Assembly: GCA_034440615.1 (NCBI GenBank)
Contig: JAOTOM010003154.1
Location: 73,998 to 137,997, forward strand
From: Ashinkailepas kermadecensis
Taxonomy: Eukaryota; Arthropoda; Thecostraca; Neolepadidae
Direction of reading: 5' to 3'
DNA: 64,000 nucleotides
The notes below the pieces were generated by a model. It worked only from the letters and a program-made list of their open reading frames with translations, was not told the DNA's origin and did no database searches. Below are positions 49,463 through 61,800 of this stretch, piece after piece. The first letter of the stretch is position 1, and each line of letters begins with the position of its first letter. A program made the position numbers and the translations under genes.

Positions 49463-50137
49463 GACCAGTGCACTCCATACAATACAACACAGTACAGTAC
49501 TACAGTACGCTTCATACAATGGACTCCGTACAGTACACTCCATACAAGCTACAAGCACAGCTCGGCAGGTACGTCGGCAGACTAGCGATAACGAGGTCGA
49601 CATAACGAGGTCGACATCCGACCTGACAGTCGGCCGCGCTATAGTCGACACTTGTGAGATCTGCCGACTCCGCTGGTCAAACTCCACATCGTCCGCAAGG
49701 ACTTGGTGACACAACACAAACGGTAGATCAGCGCCGAACGATATCTACAATAACACCGCCACCGAAACACAGAGCAATGACCATTGCGCACAGTTCATTA
49801 ATGATTGATATTAGACAAAGCTCTTCTCTTATCCGGGGAGAGAGATGCAGCCACATCGCCCGGCGTTATTCGAGCATGGAATATTGCAATCTGTCTTACC
49901 AACCTAACCGAAGGCTGGTTTCAGTTATGACGTGTTCGTTCTGAGGTGGTACGGACGGTGGTATTGCACACAACAACGACACAATGTGTTGTTATTGTGT
50001 GGAATACTTTATAAGAACACTATGTGTTCTTATAAAGTATTCGTTTACCACCACACAACTAAATGTTCACAAAAAATAATCACTGATTCCTCTAGGCTAG
50101 CATGCAGCCCAAGGTCCCAACTTGCCGCTTAATCCAA
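49463..50137. other. Unassigned intronic DNA
   Basis: Contains the hairpin at 50002-50042 and a duplicated cgaggtcgacat phrase near 49591-49616. No exon recognised. Confidence 0.5.
50002..50042. repeat. Perfect inverted repeat, 19-bp arms, 3-nt loop
   Basis: GAATACTTTATAAGAACAC at 50002-50020, then tat, then the exact complement at 50024-50042. It is the longest perfect small hairpin found in the window. Confidence 0.97.
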
Positions 50138-50155
50138 CAATATCAGTAAATTATT

Positions 50156-50327
50156 TTTATTGGGTAGTTCTCGACGCACTTTATGCACGATCGCGGCTAA
50201 TGGCGCCGCCCACACTTTTTCGCCGGTGGGCCGCGGGATTGGGAAATGTCGCGAGTGGTGCGAGTGTTGGACCCGGGACCTTTGATACCCAGAGCCGCAC
50301 ACCTTAACCACTCGGCCATCCCCTCTG
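50156..50327 (-). mobile_element. tRNA-derived SINE family B with 18-bp TSD
   Basis: The minus-strand head reads GATGGCCGAGTGGTTAAGGT (A box of tRNA-Ser/Leu type) and GGTCCCGGGTCCAACAC (B box), with about 100 bp of body ending in CCCAATAAAA. It is flanked by 18-bp direct repeats with one mismatch (CAATATcAGTAAATTATT at 50138-50155 and CAATATaAGTAAATTATT at 50328-50345), so it is a full-length retroposed copy. Confidence 0.92.
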
Positions 50328-50345
50328 CAATATAAGTAAATTATT

Positions 50346-50737
50346 AATTGCAGTGCATACACGTGAGTGCTGACAGAACGCCACAAATTACACACAACAC
50401 TTTTCTAAACCCAGATATAGGCGGTCCTTCTGTGTCTGTTCTGGGTCCAAAAGCGCTGCCGCCGGCTGCTGTTGTGCCAGTATGGACCACGACTGGGCGG
50501 CAGGTCTGCTACACAGGACGACAGCCACACCAGTGCTGCCCGCAGTCGTGGCCGCTATCAAAACAACACACAAACACTGACGCACACAGATTGGACGGCG
50601 CGTCGTAAAGCCATCGCCCACTCAGGCTGAAACACACGCACGCGGGCACACAGACCGGCTGTCGACCGGCCGACATAAACCGGCCATAGCGCATCATACG
50701 GCCGCCGGGTCAGCAGGCGTCATCTCACCGAACGGAG
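50346..50737. other. Unassigned intronic DNA
   Basis: Nothing recognised. Confidence 0.5.
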
Positions 50738-53700
50738 GGACGCCGCAGTGGTGACGGTGGTGACGACACAGCGGGCCACACTCAGACGGTGGTGACGACA
50801 CAGCGGGCCACACTCAGACGGTGGTGACGACACGCTCAGACGGTGGTGACGACACAGCGGGCCACACTCAGACGGTGGTGACGACACGCTCAGACGGTGG
50901 TGACGACACAGCGGGCCACACTCAGACGGTGGTGACGACACAGCGGGCCACGCTCAGACGGTGGTGACGCCACAGCGGGTCACACTCGGACGGTGGTAAT
51001 GCCACGTAGGGTCACACTCGGACGGTGGTGACGACACAGCGGGCCACACTCAGACGGTGGTGACGACACAGCGGGCCACACTCAGACGGTGGTGACGACA
51101 CAGCGGGCCACACTCAGACGGTGGTGACGACACAGCGGGCCACACCAGACGGTGGTAATGCCACGTAGGGTCACACTCAGACGGTGGTGACGACACAGTA
51201 GGTCACACTCAGACGGTGGTGACGACACAGCGGGCCACACTCAGACGGTGGTGACGACACAGCGGGTCACACTCAGACGGTGGTGACGACACAGTAGGCC
51301 ACACTCAGACGGTGGTGACGACACAGCGGGCCACACTCAGACGGTGGTGACGACACAGCGGGTCACACTCAGACGGTGGTGACGACACAGCGGGCCACGC
51401 TCAGACGGTGGTGACGACACAGCGGGCCACACTCAGACGGTGGTGACGACACAGCGGGCCACACTCAGACGGTGGTGACGACACGCTCAGACGGTGGTGA
51501 CGACACAGCGGACCACACTCAGACGGTGGTGACGACACAGTAGGTCACACTCAGACGGTGGTGACGACACAGCGGGCCACACTCAGACGGTGGTGACGAC
51601 ACAGCGGTCCACACTCAGACGGTGGTGACGACACAGTAGGTCACACTCAGACGGTGGTGACGACACAGCGGGCCACACTCAGACGGTGGTGACGACACAG
51701 CGGGTCACACTCAGACGGTGGTGACGACACAGCGGGCCACACTCAGACGGTGGTGACGACACAGCGGGCCACACTCAGACGGTGGTGACGACACAGCGGG
51801 CCACACTCAGACGGTGGTGACGACACAGTAGGTCACACTCAGACGGTGGTGACGACACAGCGGGCCACACTCAGACGGTGGTGACGACACAGCGGTCCAC
51901 ACTCAGACGGTGGTGACGACACAGTAGGTCACACTCAGACGGTGGTGACGACACAGCGGGCCACACTCAGACGGTGGTGACGACACAGCGGGCCACACTC
52001 AGACGGTGGTGACGACACAGCGGGCCACACTCAGACGGTGGTGACGACACAGCGGGTCACACTCAGACGGTGGTGACGACACAGCGGGCCACACTCAGAC
52101 GGTGGTGACGACACAGCGGGCCACGCTCAGACGGTGGTGACGACACAGCGGGCCACACTCAGACGGTGGTGACGACACAGCGGGCCACACTCAGACGGTG
52201 GTGACGACACAGCGGGCCACACTCAGACGGTGGTGACGACACAGCGGGCCACACTCGGACGGTGGTAATGCCACGTAGGGTCACACTCGGACGGTGGTGA
52301 CGCCACAGCGGGTCACACTCGGACGGTGGTAATGCCACGTAGGGTCACACTCAGACGGTGGTGACGACACAGCGAGCCACACTCAGACGGTGGTGACGAC
52401 ACAGCGGGTCACACTCAGACGGTGGTGACGACACAGCGGGTCACACTCGGACGGTGGTGACGACACAGCGGGCCACACTCGGACGGTGGTAATGCCACGT
52501 AGGGTCACACTCGGACGGTGGTGACGCCACAGCGTGTCACACTCGGACGGTGGTAATGCCACGTAGGGTCACACTCGGACGGTGGTGACGACACAGCGGG
52601 TCACACTCAGACGGTGGTGACGACACAGCGGGTCACACCCAGACGGTGGTGACGACACAGCGGGTCACACTCAGACGGTGGTGACGACACAGCGGGTCAC
52701 ACTCGGACGGTGGTAATGCCACGTAGGGTCACACTCGGACGGTGGTAATGCCACGTAGGGTCACACTCGGACGGTGGTGACGTCACAGCGGGTCACACTC
52801 AGACGGTGGTAATGCCACGTATGGTCACACTCAGACGGTGGTGACGACACAGTAGGTCACACTCAGACGGTGGTGACGACACAGCGGGCCACACTCAGAC
52901 GGTGGTGACGACACAGCGGGCCACACTCAGACGGTGGTGACGACACAGCGGGCCACACTCAGACGGTGGTGACGTCACAGCGGGTCACACTCAGACGGTG
53001 GTAATGCCACGTAGGGTCACACTCGGACGGTGGTGACGTCACAGCGGGTCACACTCAGACGGTGGTAATGCCACGTAGGGTCACACTCGGACGGTGGTGA
53101 CGTCACAGCGGGTCACACTCAGACGGTGGTAATGCCACGTAGGGTCACACTCAGACGGTGGTGACAACACAGCGGGCCACACTCAGACGGTGGTGACGTC
53201 ACAGCGGGTCACACTCAGACGGTGGTAATGCCACAGCGGGTCACACTCGGACGGTGGTGACGTCACAGCGGGTCACACTCAGACGGTGGTAATGCCACGT
53301 AGGGTCACACTCGGACGGTGGTGACGACACAGCGGGCCACACCCAGACGGTGGTGACGACACAGCGGGCCACACTGAGCCCGTGGTGACGCCACAGCGGG
53401 CCACACTCAGACGGTGGTGACGACACAGCGGGCCACACTCAGACGGTGGTGACGACACAGCGGGCCACACTCAGACGGTGGTGACGACACAGCGGGCCAC
53501 ACTCAGACGGTGGTGACGACACAGCGGGCCACACTCAGACGGTGGTGACGACACAGCGGGCCACACCCAGACGGTGGTGACGACACGCTCAGACGGTGGT
53601 GACGACACAGCGGGCCACACTCAGCCCGTGGTGACGCCACAACGGGCCACACCAGACGGTGGTGACGACACAGCGGGCCACACTCAGACGGTGGTGACGA

Positions 53701-53850
53701 CACAGCGGGCCACACTCAGACGGTGGTGACGACACGCTCAGACGGTGGTGACGACACAGCGGGCCACGCTCAGACGGTGGTGACGACACAGCGGGCCACA
53801 CTCAGACGGTGGTGACGACACAGCGGGCCACACTCAGACGGTGGTAACAG
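50738..53850. repeat. Satellite-like array, 32-bp unit, nearly 100 copies
   Basis: Two subtypes of the same 32-bp unit. A is CTCAGACGGTGGTGACGACA followed by cagcgggccaca; B is CTCGGACGGTGGTAATGCCA followed by cgtagggtcaca. A dominates 51030-52250 and 53390-53850; A and B alternate at 52250-53330, with a few B units near 50985-51175. Shortened units (cgacacgctcagacgg) occur near both ends. This is the largest array in the window. Confidence 0.97.
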
Positions 53851-54579
53851 CGCGCGATACTGTCTCTGCGTCACGCGACACCAGCTCAGCGCGCAACCCT
53901 TCCAGGCAGTGGTGACGAGTGCAAGACAGTGAACAATATTCCAGCGTGGTGACATCGCAGCTGGCAGCTTCCACCGAACAGCGACATCACAGAGAGCTCC
54001 ATGATGGCGATCAGCCGCGTGTCAACCCCACCGAGACGGCGACAAGTCGCTGTGACAGGGCTCCGCCGCCCATTCCAATGATTCCGTGTCGGTGTACGGA
54101 ACTCGCCCGTGCTGACGACGCCACAGCGTGTCAGCTGGCCACGTGACGGCTGGTCGTAGCGGGCGCCTCCAATGTCGCTTGGCAACCGACAACGTCACAC
54201 GGGCTGGACAACTTGTCCATACAGTGGGGAGTACACGCAAAATTACCTGTTTTCAACGCGGCATTTACGAACTTAAACATTACGAAAGTAGGACAAAATT
54301 GGATTCATCTGAAATATCGAAGGTTCTTCTCCACGAATGACTCTTCTGGCCTTTGATGTAAATCACGAAATATAAATCCGACGTGTTTCTGTTGAGCGCC
54401 GCACGCATCGCGCCGTACCATGGGTAGGTACACTATGAAGAGATAGGTCACGTAAAGATCACGGCCAGCAGGGAAGGGTAGGAGCAAATGACAAATAACT
54501 GCCACAACATATTTCCTTCACGACTGGGTGGTACCCGCCCCACGCCAAAGGCGTTCCGAATGAGGCGCAAAGAGTGAAA
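53851..54579. other. Unassigned intronic DNA
   Basis: Nothing recognised. The first bases still show ggtggtgacg remnants of the preceding array. Confidence 0.5.
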
Positions 54580-56393
<1,814 letters not shown>

Positions 56394-56406
56394 CACACAA
56401 ACAATT

Positions 56407-56569
56407 GGTTGGTTGGTTATTGGTTTTACGACACGTCGAACGTTGAGTCATGTAGCGTCGCCAATCTCTCACGCCGATTGGTCGCGGGCGAAGAGTAGCG
56501 ACAGGTGAGACTCGAACCCACAACCTTTCGATTGTGAGACGAGCATCTTATCCCTAGACCACTCGTCCC
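56407..56569 (-). mobile_element. tRNA-derived SINE family A, full-length copy with 13-bp TSD
   Basis: The minus strand starts GGGACGAGTGGTCTAGGGAT (A box) and has GTGGGTTCGAGTCTCAC (B box with intact T-stem), then a body ending CCAATAACCAACCAACC. The duplications CACACAAAcAATT (56394-56406) and CACACAAAtAATT (56570-56582) differ at one site. Confidence 0.93.
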
Positions 56570-56582
56570 CACACAAATAATT

Positions 56583-56835
56583 AATTATGTATCATTGCCG
56601 CCAGATATTCCTACCAAACGCTGAAATTATTTGCTATCTGAAGAAAAATGCACCACATTTTCATTAAAAGAACTCCTTTAAATGCTCTATTTATATCTTT
56701 TTTTAGAGATGAATTGCCCAAAATAATCGTTGTAATATCTTTTCGCACTGCACTTGGCCCAATTTTTCCCCCAAGTGCACTCAGTGTGTCCTCCAGGGGT
56801 CATGTGCCTTCTGAACACCAGCTGATGCATGCGGT
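56583..56835. other. Unassigned intronic DNA
   Basis: Short AT-rich spacer between two retro-insertions. Confidence 0.5.
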
Positions 56836-56848
56836 GCAACTCAAGTTG

Positions 56849-57428
56849 TTGATTGATTGATTATTTGGGTTTAAGGGCGCGCCGACTGCAGGGTCATTTG
56901 GCGCCCATAACTAGTTACTTGTTCAACGCGTTGCTATAACTATGTTCCAGTACTGCGCGAGTCCCTCCCAGTGTAGCTCAGTGCTGCCGCCCCGGATAGA
57001 TAGAGTAAAATCGCACCTCAGACAGGAAGGTAAAGAGCTTTCCGGACTCAACGACCTGTGATTTATCACCTAATACTGCTAGGAGGGAATGAGCCTGGTC
57101 ACTCCCGAAATGGCGTTGACGCTCCAGGCATAGCCTCGGGCATGAAATTAAAACGTGGTTAACTGTCAGCACTGCACCACACCTAGGACACAGTGGATTA
57201 TTCTCACCATTGAGTAAGTAGCCATGGGTGGCGTAAGTGTCCTATTCGTAGACGGCACAGCGTCACCTCGTCTCGCCTTGTGCTACGCGAGCATGACAGC
57301 CATCGGCCCAGAGATGGCTTTATTGTCCGTAGTCTATTGGAAACAAGCTCGTCCCAACTCGCTTGCCATTTACTTGTTAGAAAAGCTAAGATACCTAAAG
57401 CAACTCAGCAAAAAGCAAAAAGCAAAAA
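56849..57428 (-). mobile_element. 5'-truncated I/Nimb-like LINE with 13-bp TSD
   Basis: The minus strand encodes the C-terminus of ORF2 in two frames: 57395-57229 gives WQASWDELVSNRL, LRTIKPSLGRW and RRDEVTLCRLRIGH; after a one-base frameshift near 57228, NNPLCPRCGAVLTVNHVLIS-CPRL and the tail to a stop at 56978. The CPRC...H...C zinc knuckle and the RLRIGH-T-THGYLL context are typical of I-clade LINEs that end with RNase H and a knuckle. About 125 bp of 3' UTR follow, with GGGCGC (56875-56880), a 20-nt loop, GCGCCC (56901-56906) and an AATC-type tail. GCAACTCAAGTTG flanks the insertion at 56836-56848 and 57429-57441. It is a dead copy, but it shows the intact 3' end of the family. Confidence 0.93.
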
Positions 57429-57441
57429 GCAACTCAAGTTG

Positions 57442-58393
57442 CTAAGATTTGCGGTCTGAGACCTGATCATGCTGAAAAGAACACTTAAATGCATATGCAC
57501 TCTAGTAAGAAAAATGGCATTAATTATGTATGGAAATTCAAAAGTAAATGGCTTTGAACAAAAAATCAGCGTAGTCGAAAATGAGGATAATTCCACAAAA
57601 ATGCACTTTAATACCGCCCTCAAAGCTCTGTAATAATTCCAACATAAAAATACTGATATACCGAAAGCCTTTTGAAATCAATTTTGACAACCTGATTCAG
57701 TAGCTACTTACCACTTACTGCACAGCATACCTTTCGTTCTTACTACTTGACATGGTGATAGTAAGAGGGGATAGTAAGGCAGAAATCATGCCAGGTATGC
57801 TTAATTTTAAGTGCAATCACATGGTTTCCATATGCTGAGCAATGGGCATGGAACTATGGGTAAATCTGTCATGACATGTATTTTCGTCCCATCTAGTGTG
57901 CATGGAATAGTCAAGATTCGAATATTCAAAGACTAGCTAGCTAGGCCCAGGTACCCAGGTTCTTATTTGGCAAATCCGGCCATGGTTTCAGTTTCATTCC
58001 GTCAAGCTTGAAGGGTCAGGAACTCCAGGTTGAGGTGTGTTGCTCCGGTTGTTGTTTCCTATGAACTTAAGAAATTCTGTACCTAACTTAAAAGCGTGTT
58101 TAATAACCTAGAAATGCATACAATATTCCTCAGCCGAACATTTTCCATACCAGCAATCAAGGATCATCGTAGGCCAAACGATTACACTAATGTTTTCCCT
58201 GTGCCACAGATGAAGCTTAACCAGGTTGAAAAGCACATTTGGCATGCTTACGTGACGTCACCGTACATACCGAAATCCTGGTAGATTGTACTATAATTAT
58301 CGCACATTCCTGCTTGCGTCATCAGGACTGGTACTAGAAAGCCTACTAGATTTCGTTGTACCCCTTAGTATCAGTACCCAGGGCCGGACTCAC
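57442..58393. other. Unassigned intronic DNA
   Basis: AT-rich, with nothing recognised. The last bases contain the minus-strand donor GTGAGT of the ADPRS exon. Confidence 0.5.
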
Positions 58394-58484
58394 CTGCGAC
58401 GGCGGCGGCCATGGAGGCGATGGTGTCGGTGTCGCCGCCCATGGAGATGGCGTACTGCACGGTACGCACAATCCCGCTCTCCGT
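58394..58484 (-). CDS. ADPRS: ADP-ribosylhydrolase ARH3, exon with the GGDTDT metal site
   Basis: Read on the minus strand, the acceptor ctctattgcag is followed by 30 codons and one base, then the donor gtgagt. The protein ESGIVRTVQYAISMGGDTDT continues IASMAAAVAG. In ARH3 and other DraG-type hydrolases the two aspartates and the threonine of GGDTDT bind the second of the two magnesium ions in the active site; both aspartates and the threonine are present here. The preceding YAIS-(M/L)GG context is more like ARH3 than ARH1. The exon is phase 0 at its start and phase 1 at its end, fitting the terminal exon at 15901-16010. Upstream exons, carrying the N-terminal metal ligands, were not found and probably lie beyond 64 kb. 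A paralogue of ARH3 cannot be excluded. Confidence 0.9.
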
Positions 58485-59157
58485 CTGCAATAGAGGTCAG
58501 TCCTCAGGGAAACCGAGCACCGACAGCACGGGGAGGAGACAAAGGAGTGCAGAGTTATATGTGGCCGCACAGTTGCAGTTGGCCGTGATTGTGGACTATA
58601 GTCACAAACGCTGTGCCACTGCGCCGAACCACGAGCGTGAACCACTAGCCAAATAACAACACTACTGAGCATCGCCTGTGTGACACTGAACAGCCGCCAG
58701 CGACGAAAACACCCCGGACGAGGCCTGGCCTCGAACTCGCTACCATTGAGTCACGGGCACGGGAGGCGGTCGGCACACGAGGGCAGCGCTGGTTCACTCG
58801 GTGCCACGGTCATGCGCGCCCAGCAGCGTGGCTATCGCCGCGCCGATCGTTCAGCTGGTTAGAGCGCCGGCCTGCATTGGTTTCCTCTGCCGAAGCAATA
58901 CGGGGCACGAGTCGCTTCACGTGCTCGCATAGCCCCCGGCCGCAGTAGGGTCAGTTGGCAACTGGCCTTACGAAATCGGGGTCGCGGACCCGGAGCGGCC
59001 ACGTCGATGCACTGACGGCACGTCAAACTCTTTGTAAGAAATTCTGCCGTTGAACTGTAATTCACGGATCGGGTGGTGGGGCCAGGGTTCACACAACACG
59101 CTCTGCGTAGCATATAACCCTCGTCCATAAGCCACCCCAACAAGAACTCAGTCTATA
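58485..59157. other. Unassigned DNA, upstream ADPRS intron
   Basis: GC-rich. A + strand tRNA A-box-like CGTTCAGCTGGTTAGAGCGC lies at 58848-58867 without a matching B box. A B-box-like GAGTTCGAGGCC on the minus strand lies near 58727-58738. Both may be SINE debris. Confidence 0.4.
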
Positions 59158-59160
59158 TAT

Positions 59161-59222
<62 letters not shown>
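59158..59222. repeat. (AC)n(AT)n microsatellite
   Basis: A short AC run followed by about 25 AT units, like the compound repeat at 3216-3296. Confidence 0.97.
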
Positions 59223-59225
<3 letters not shown>

Positions 59226-60863
59226 ATGGCTTCCGTGTCCTGCGCGGGGCAGTGGCACTCGCGGCGCGCACCACGCGAGCGCCAGTCGTCGCTACACGTC
59301 GTCACAGTGTGGGCCGAACTGTGCCAGTGCAACAGCTGCCGTCGGCGGGTCACTGATGGCTCTGTAATCGGTCTACCGCCAGCCCAGGCACAATCGCCGT
59401 ATACTGCCCCCCCCAACATTATTGGTGCATCATCATCCCTCACTGATAGCATCCTCCATCCAAGGCTGTCACGGGCTCGGTGCGCACCACTCACACAGTA
59501 AGTGGTCATCGTAGACTCTCCGACAGCGAGATCTTCCGCACCACGAACACACCAAATGGTCACCGTACATTCTCCGACAGGGTGACCTTAGTCAGATATG
59601 TTTTCTGGGTCGGACAAAGTGCATCACAACGTGTGTCCGAGACTAAGTGTATACATGGGCTGGCTGTGATCATCCCAGCGCTCCCCGAACGTACCGTCGA
59701 TCTTAGTGCCGTCATATGAAACTCACTGGTACATCCAGTGCGAAGGAACTGCTTGAGATCTATGGCACGCGAGGCATTTGACTAGTCTCGCTAGTCGCGG
59801 CAGTGGGGTGAATGCTCAGCCGGAATGTACGATTTGATGCACGTATGCGGCCGTGGGCAAAACACAACAATTACTGGTTGATTACTCGGATGTAAGAGAG
59901 TATCACTGTGTAATGCCAATACATTGAACATCATAGTTTCAGGCATCATCGCACTCGTAGTGGGAGGTTGGAACCAATGTTATATACTGGGTGTTGTTGC
60001 CCAGCGTCTGAGGATTTGGCGTCTATCAGCTTATAACCGTTGATGGAGCAGTCGACCCGGTAAATCGAAACGGTGGGAAATTGACACCTTTAAGCTTGCG
60101 TTAAGGGAATGCATGACCTTTTCGAAAGAAAAAATAAGTTAATGTCTGGAAATGATTCTCTAAACCAAAGAAAAAGAAACAAGAAAAGTACCAACGCTTG
60201 GTTCAGAAATGGCTTGGAATGGCCAAAAAATATTCGTAAAGTTAATCTGCTTGACAGGCAGATTCTTGGAGAAAAGGAAGTGGACAAAAGTAAAGGGCCC
60301 TATGCAATTAATTCATGCCAATAAAATAGATAAAAAAGTGTGCAACATAGTATATAACATTTTCCTTGTGTCCGTTCTCGCTGCACAAGTCACGTGAGCA
60401 TCCCAAGAAGTCTGAAATTTCGGTTTCAGCCAACAACATTTCAGACACCAATATATTGCACCCGCCACAGAGTCCTGCACTGCTAAAAAATCACATTTCA
60501 AGTACCAGCTTTTTCTTTAAACACTTGACACATAACATGCCGGGCAAACGTCTGTGTACTTTGCTTTCAACAACTCGGAGTTCAATACCGGCACAACCGA
60601 CCTAAACCCAGGGGTGACCGATGCAAAGGCATGCACCCAAAACTTCCTCACTTCACTTCACGGCTGGTGCCATCATCAACGATATTTACATTGACTACAC
60701 CACCTCGATCAGATGTTCCTTAGACAAGACAAAAAGAACGGCTGGTCGCCCTGATGGGAAACTTTAATATACGAGAGAAGAATGCCACAAGACCGTTCAG
60801 TGGAACCAATATTGGCCAAGAGCCACACGAACTCCTTCAACACTGTGCTTCTTACGCATTAAT
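59223..60863. other. Unassigned DNA
   Basis: Open frames near 59226-59501 are GC-rich but unrecognised. Nothing else seen. Confidence 0.45.
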
Positions 60864-60877
60864 CTTCCCTTCCATGG

Positions 60878-61037
60878 TTGGTTGGTTGGTTATTGGTTTT
60901 ACGACACGTCGACCAGTCATGTAGCGTCGCCAATCTCTCACGCCGATTGGTCGCGGGCGAAGAGTAGCGACAGGTGAGACTCGAACCCACAACCTTTCGA
61001 CTGTGAGACGAGCATCTTACCCCTAGACCACTCGTCC
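60878..61037 (-). mobile_element. tRNA-derived SINE family A, full-length copy with perfect 14-bp TSD
   Basis: Same head, B box (GTGGGTTCGAGTCTCAC), body and AACC tail as the copy at 56407, with a small internal deletion after CGTGTCG. CTTCCCTTCCATGG flanks it at 60864-60877 and 61038-61051. Confidence 0.94.
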
Positions 61038-61051
61038 CTTCCCTTCCATGG

Positions 61052-61667
61052 GCTCCTGCTTGATCCCACAGCAAGCTGATACCGGTGCCAGACGACATCG
61101 AAGGCTGACGCCAAGGTCGGTTGCCCCTAGCAACGCCAGGGACACAGAGGAAGCACCAATATCGAGATAGATAGTCGGATCAGAAAAGGGGAAAGATTTA
61201 TACTAGCCCGAAGACAGAATAACAACGGATAGGCCAGCGAATCTGACGTCCTCCTTGCCACCAGCATAAACAGCTCAGAAACAGAGCCGTCCAACTTCAG
61301 CCCCGGGGACCGTTCGGTAATGTCACAGGTGCACCAAATTCCCAAAAAACGATTATCAAGATCAAATACTGGCGTTGGGCAGTACCATATGATGGTTCAT
61401 CGATTGGCAAACTCAGCATACAGTACAATAAAATAGAAATGTTTTTTTTTCTTTTTCTGAGAATGGCAAATAATACATTGCACCAACTCATATTCCTGAA
61501 ATGTTTGCCTCGGAATAAGATTACGCAGCCCGGAAATTCTTTAGGCAAAAAGGGTCATACATTCTCATTAAGAAGCATTCATGTTATACATTTAAAAATT
61601 GCACTTCGTAATCAACTCATACTCATTTCTCTAGCGGATTAACTCCGTCTGTTGAGCACTCCTAACT
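61052..61667. other. Unassigned DNA
   Basis: Nothing recognised. Confidence 0.5.
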
Positions 61668-61800
61668 CTTCCAACGAGCCATATTGTGATCTCATGGAAC
61701 ACCCACAGAGTTCAACCTCACTGCGAATTGTTCCAACGAGCCATATAGTGATGTTCTGGGATACCCCTGGCGCTTAACCTCACGTAAATTTTGGTGTCCG
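61668..61800. repeat. Diverged tandem duplication, about 65-70 bp unit, 2 copies
   Basis: TCCAACGAGCCATATTGTGAT and TCCAACGAGCCATATAGTGAT open the two copies, each continuing to a shared acaccc/ataccc...ttaacctcac phrase. Confidence 0.8.

Noticed and set aside
50738..53850. CRISPR-like regular repetition
   Set aside because: Units are contiguous with no unique spacers, no leader and no cas genes, and the context is animal. It is a minisatellite.
56505..56569. Functional tRNA at the SINE family A head
   Set aside because: The head is shared by dispersed copies with TSDs and lacks a proper anticodon stem, so it is a SINE promoter.
58848..58867. tRNA gene on the + strand
   Set aside because: A good A-box-like sequence, but no B box at the right distance and no cloverleaf.
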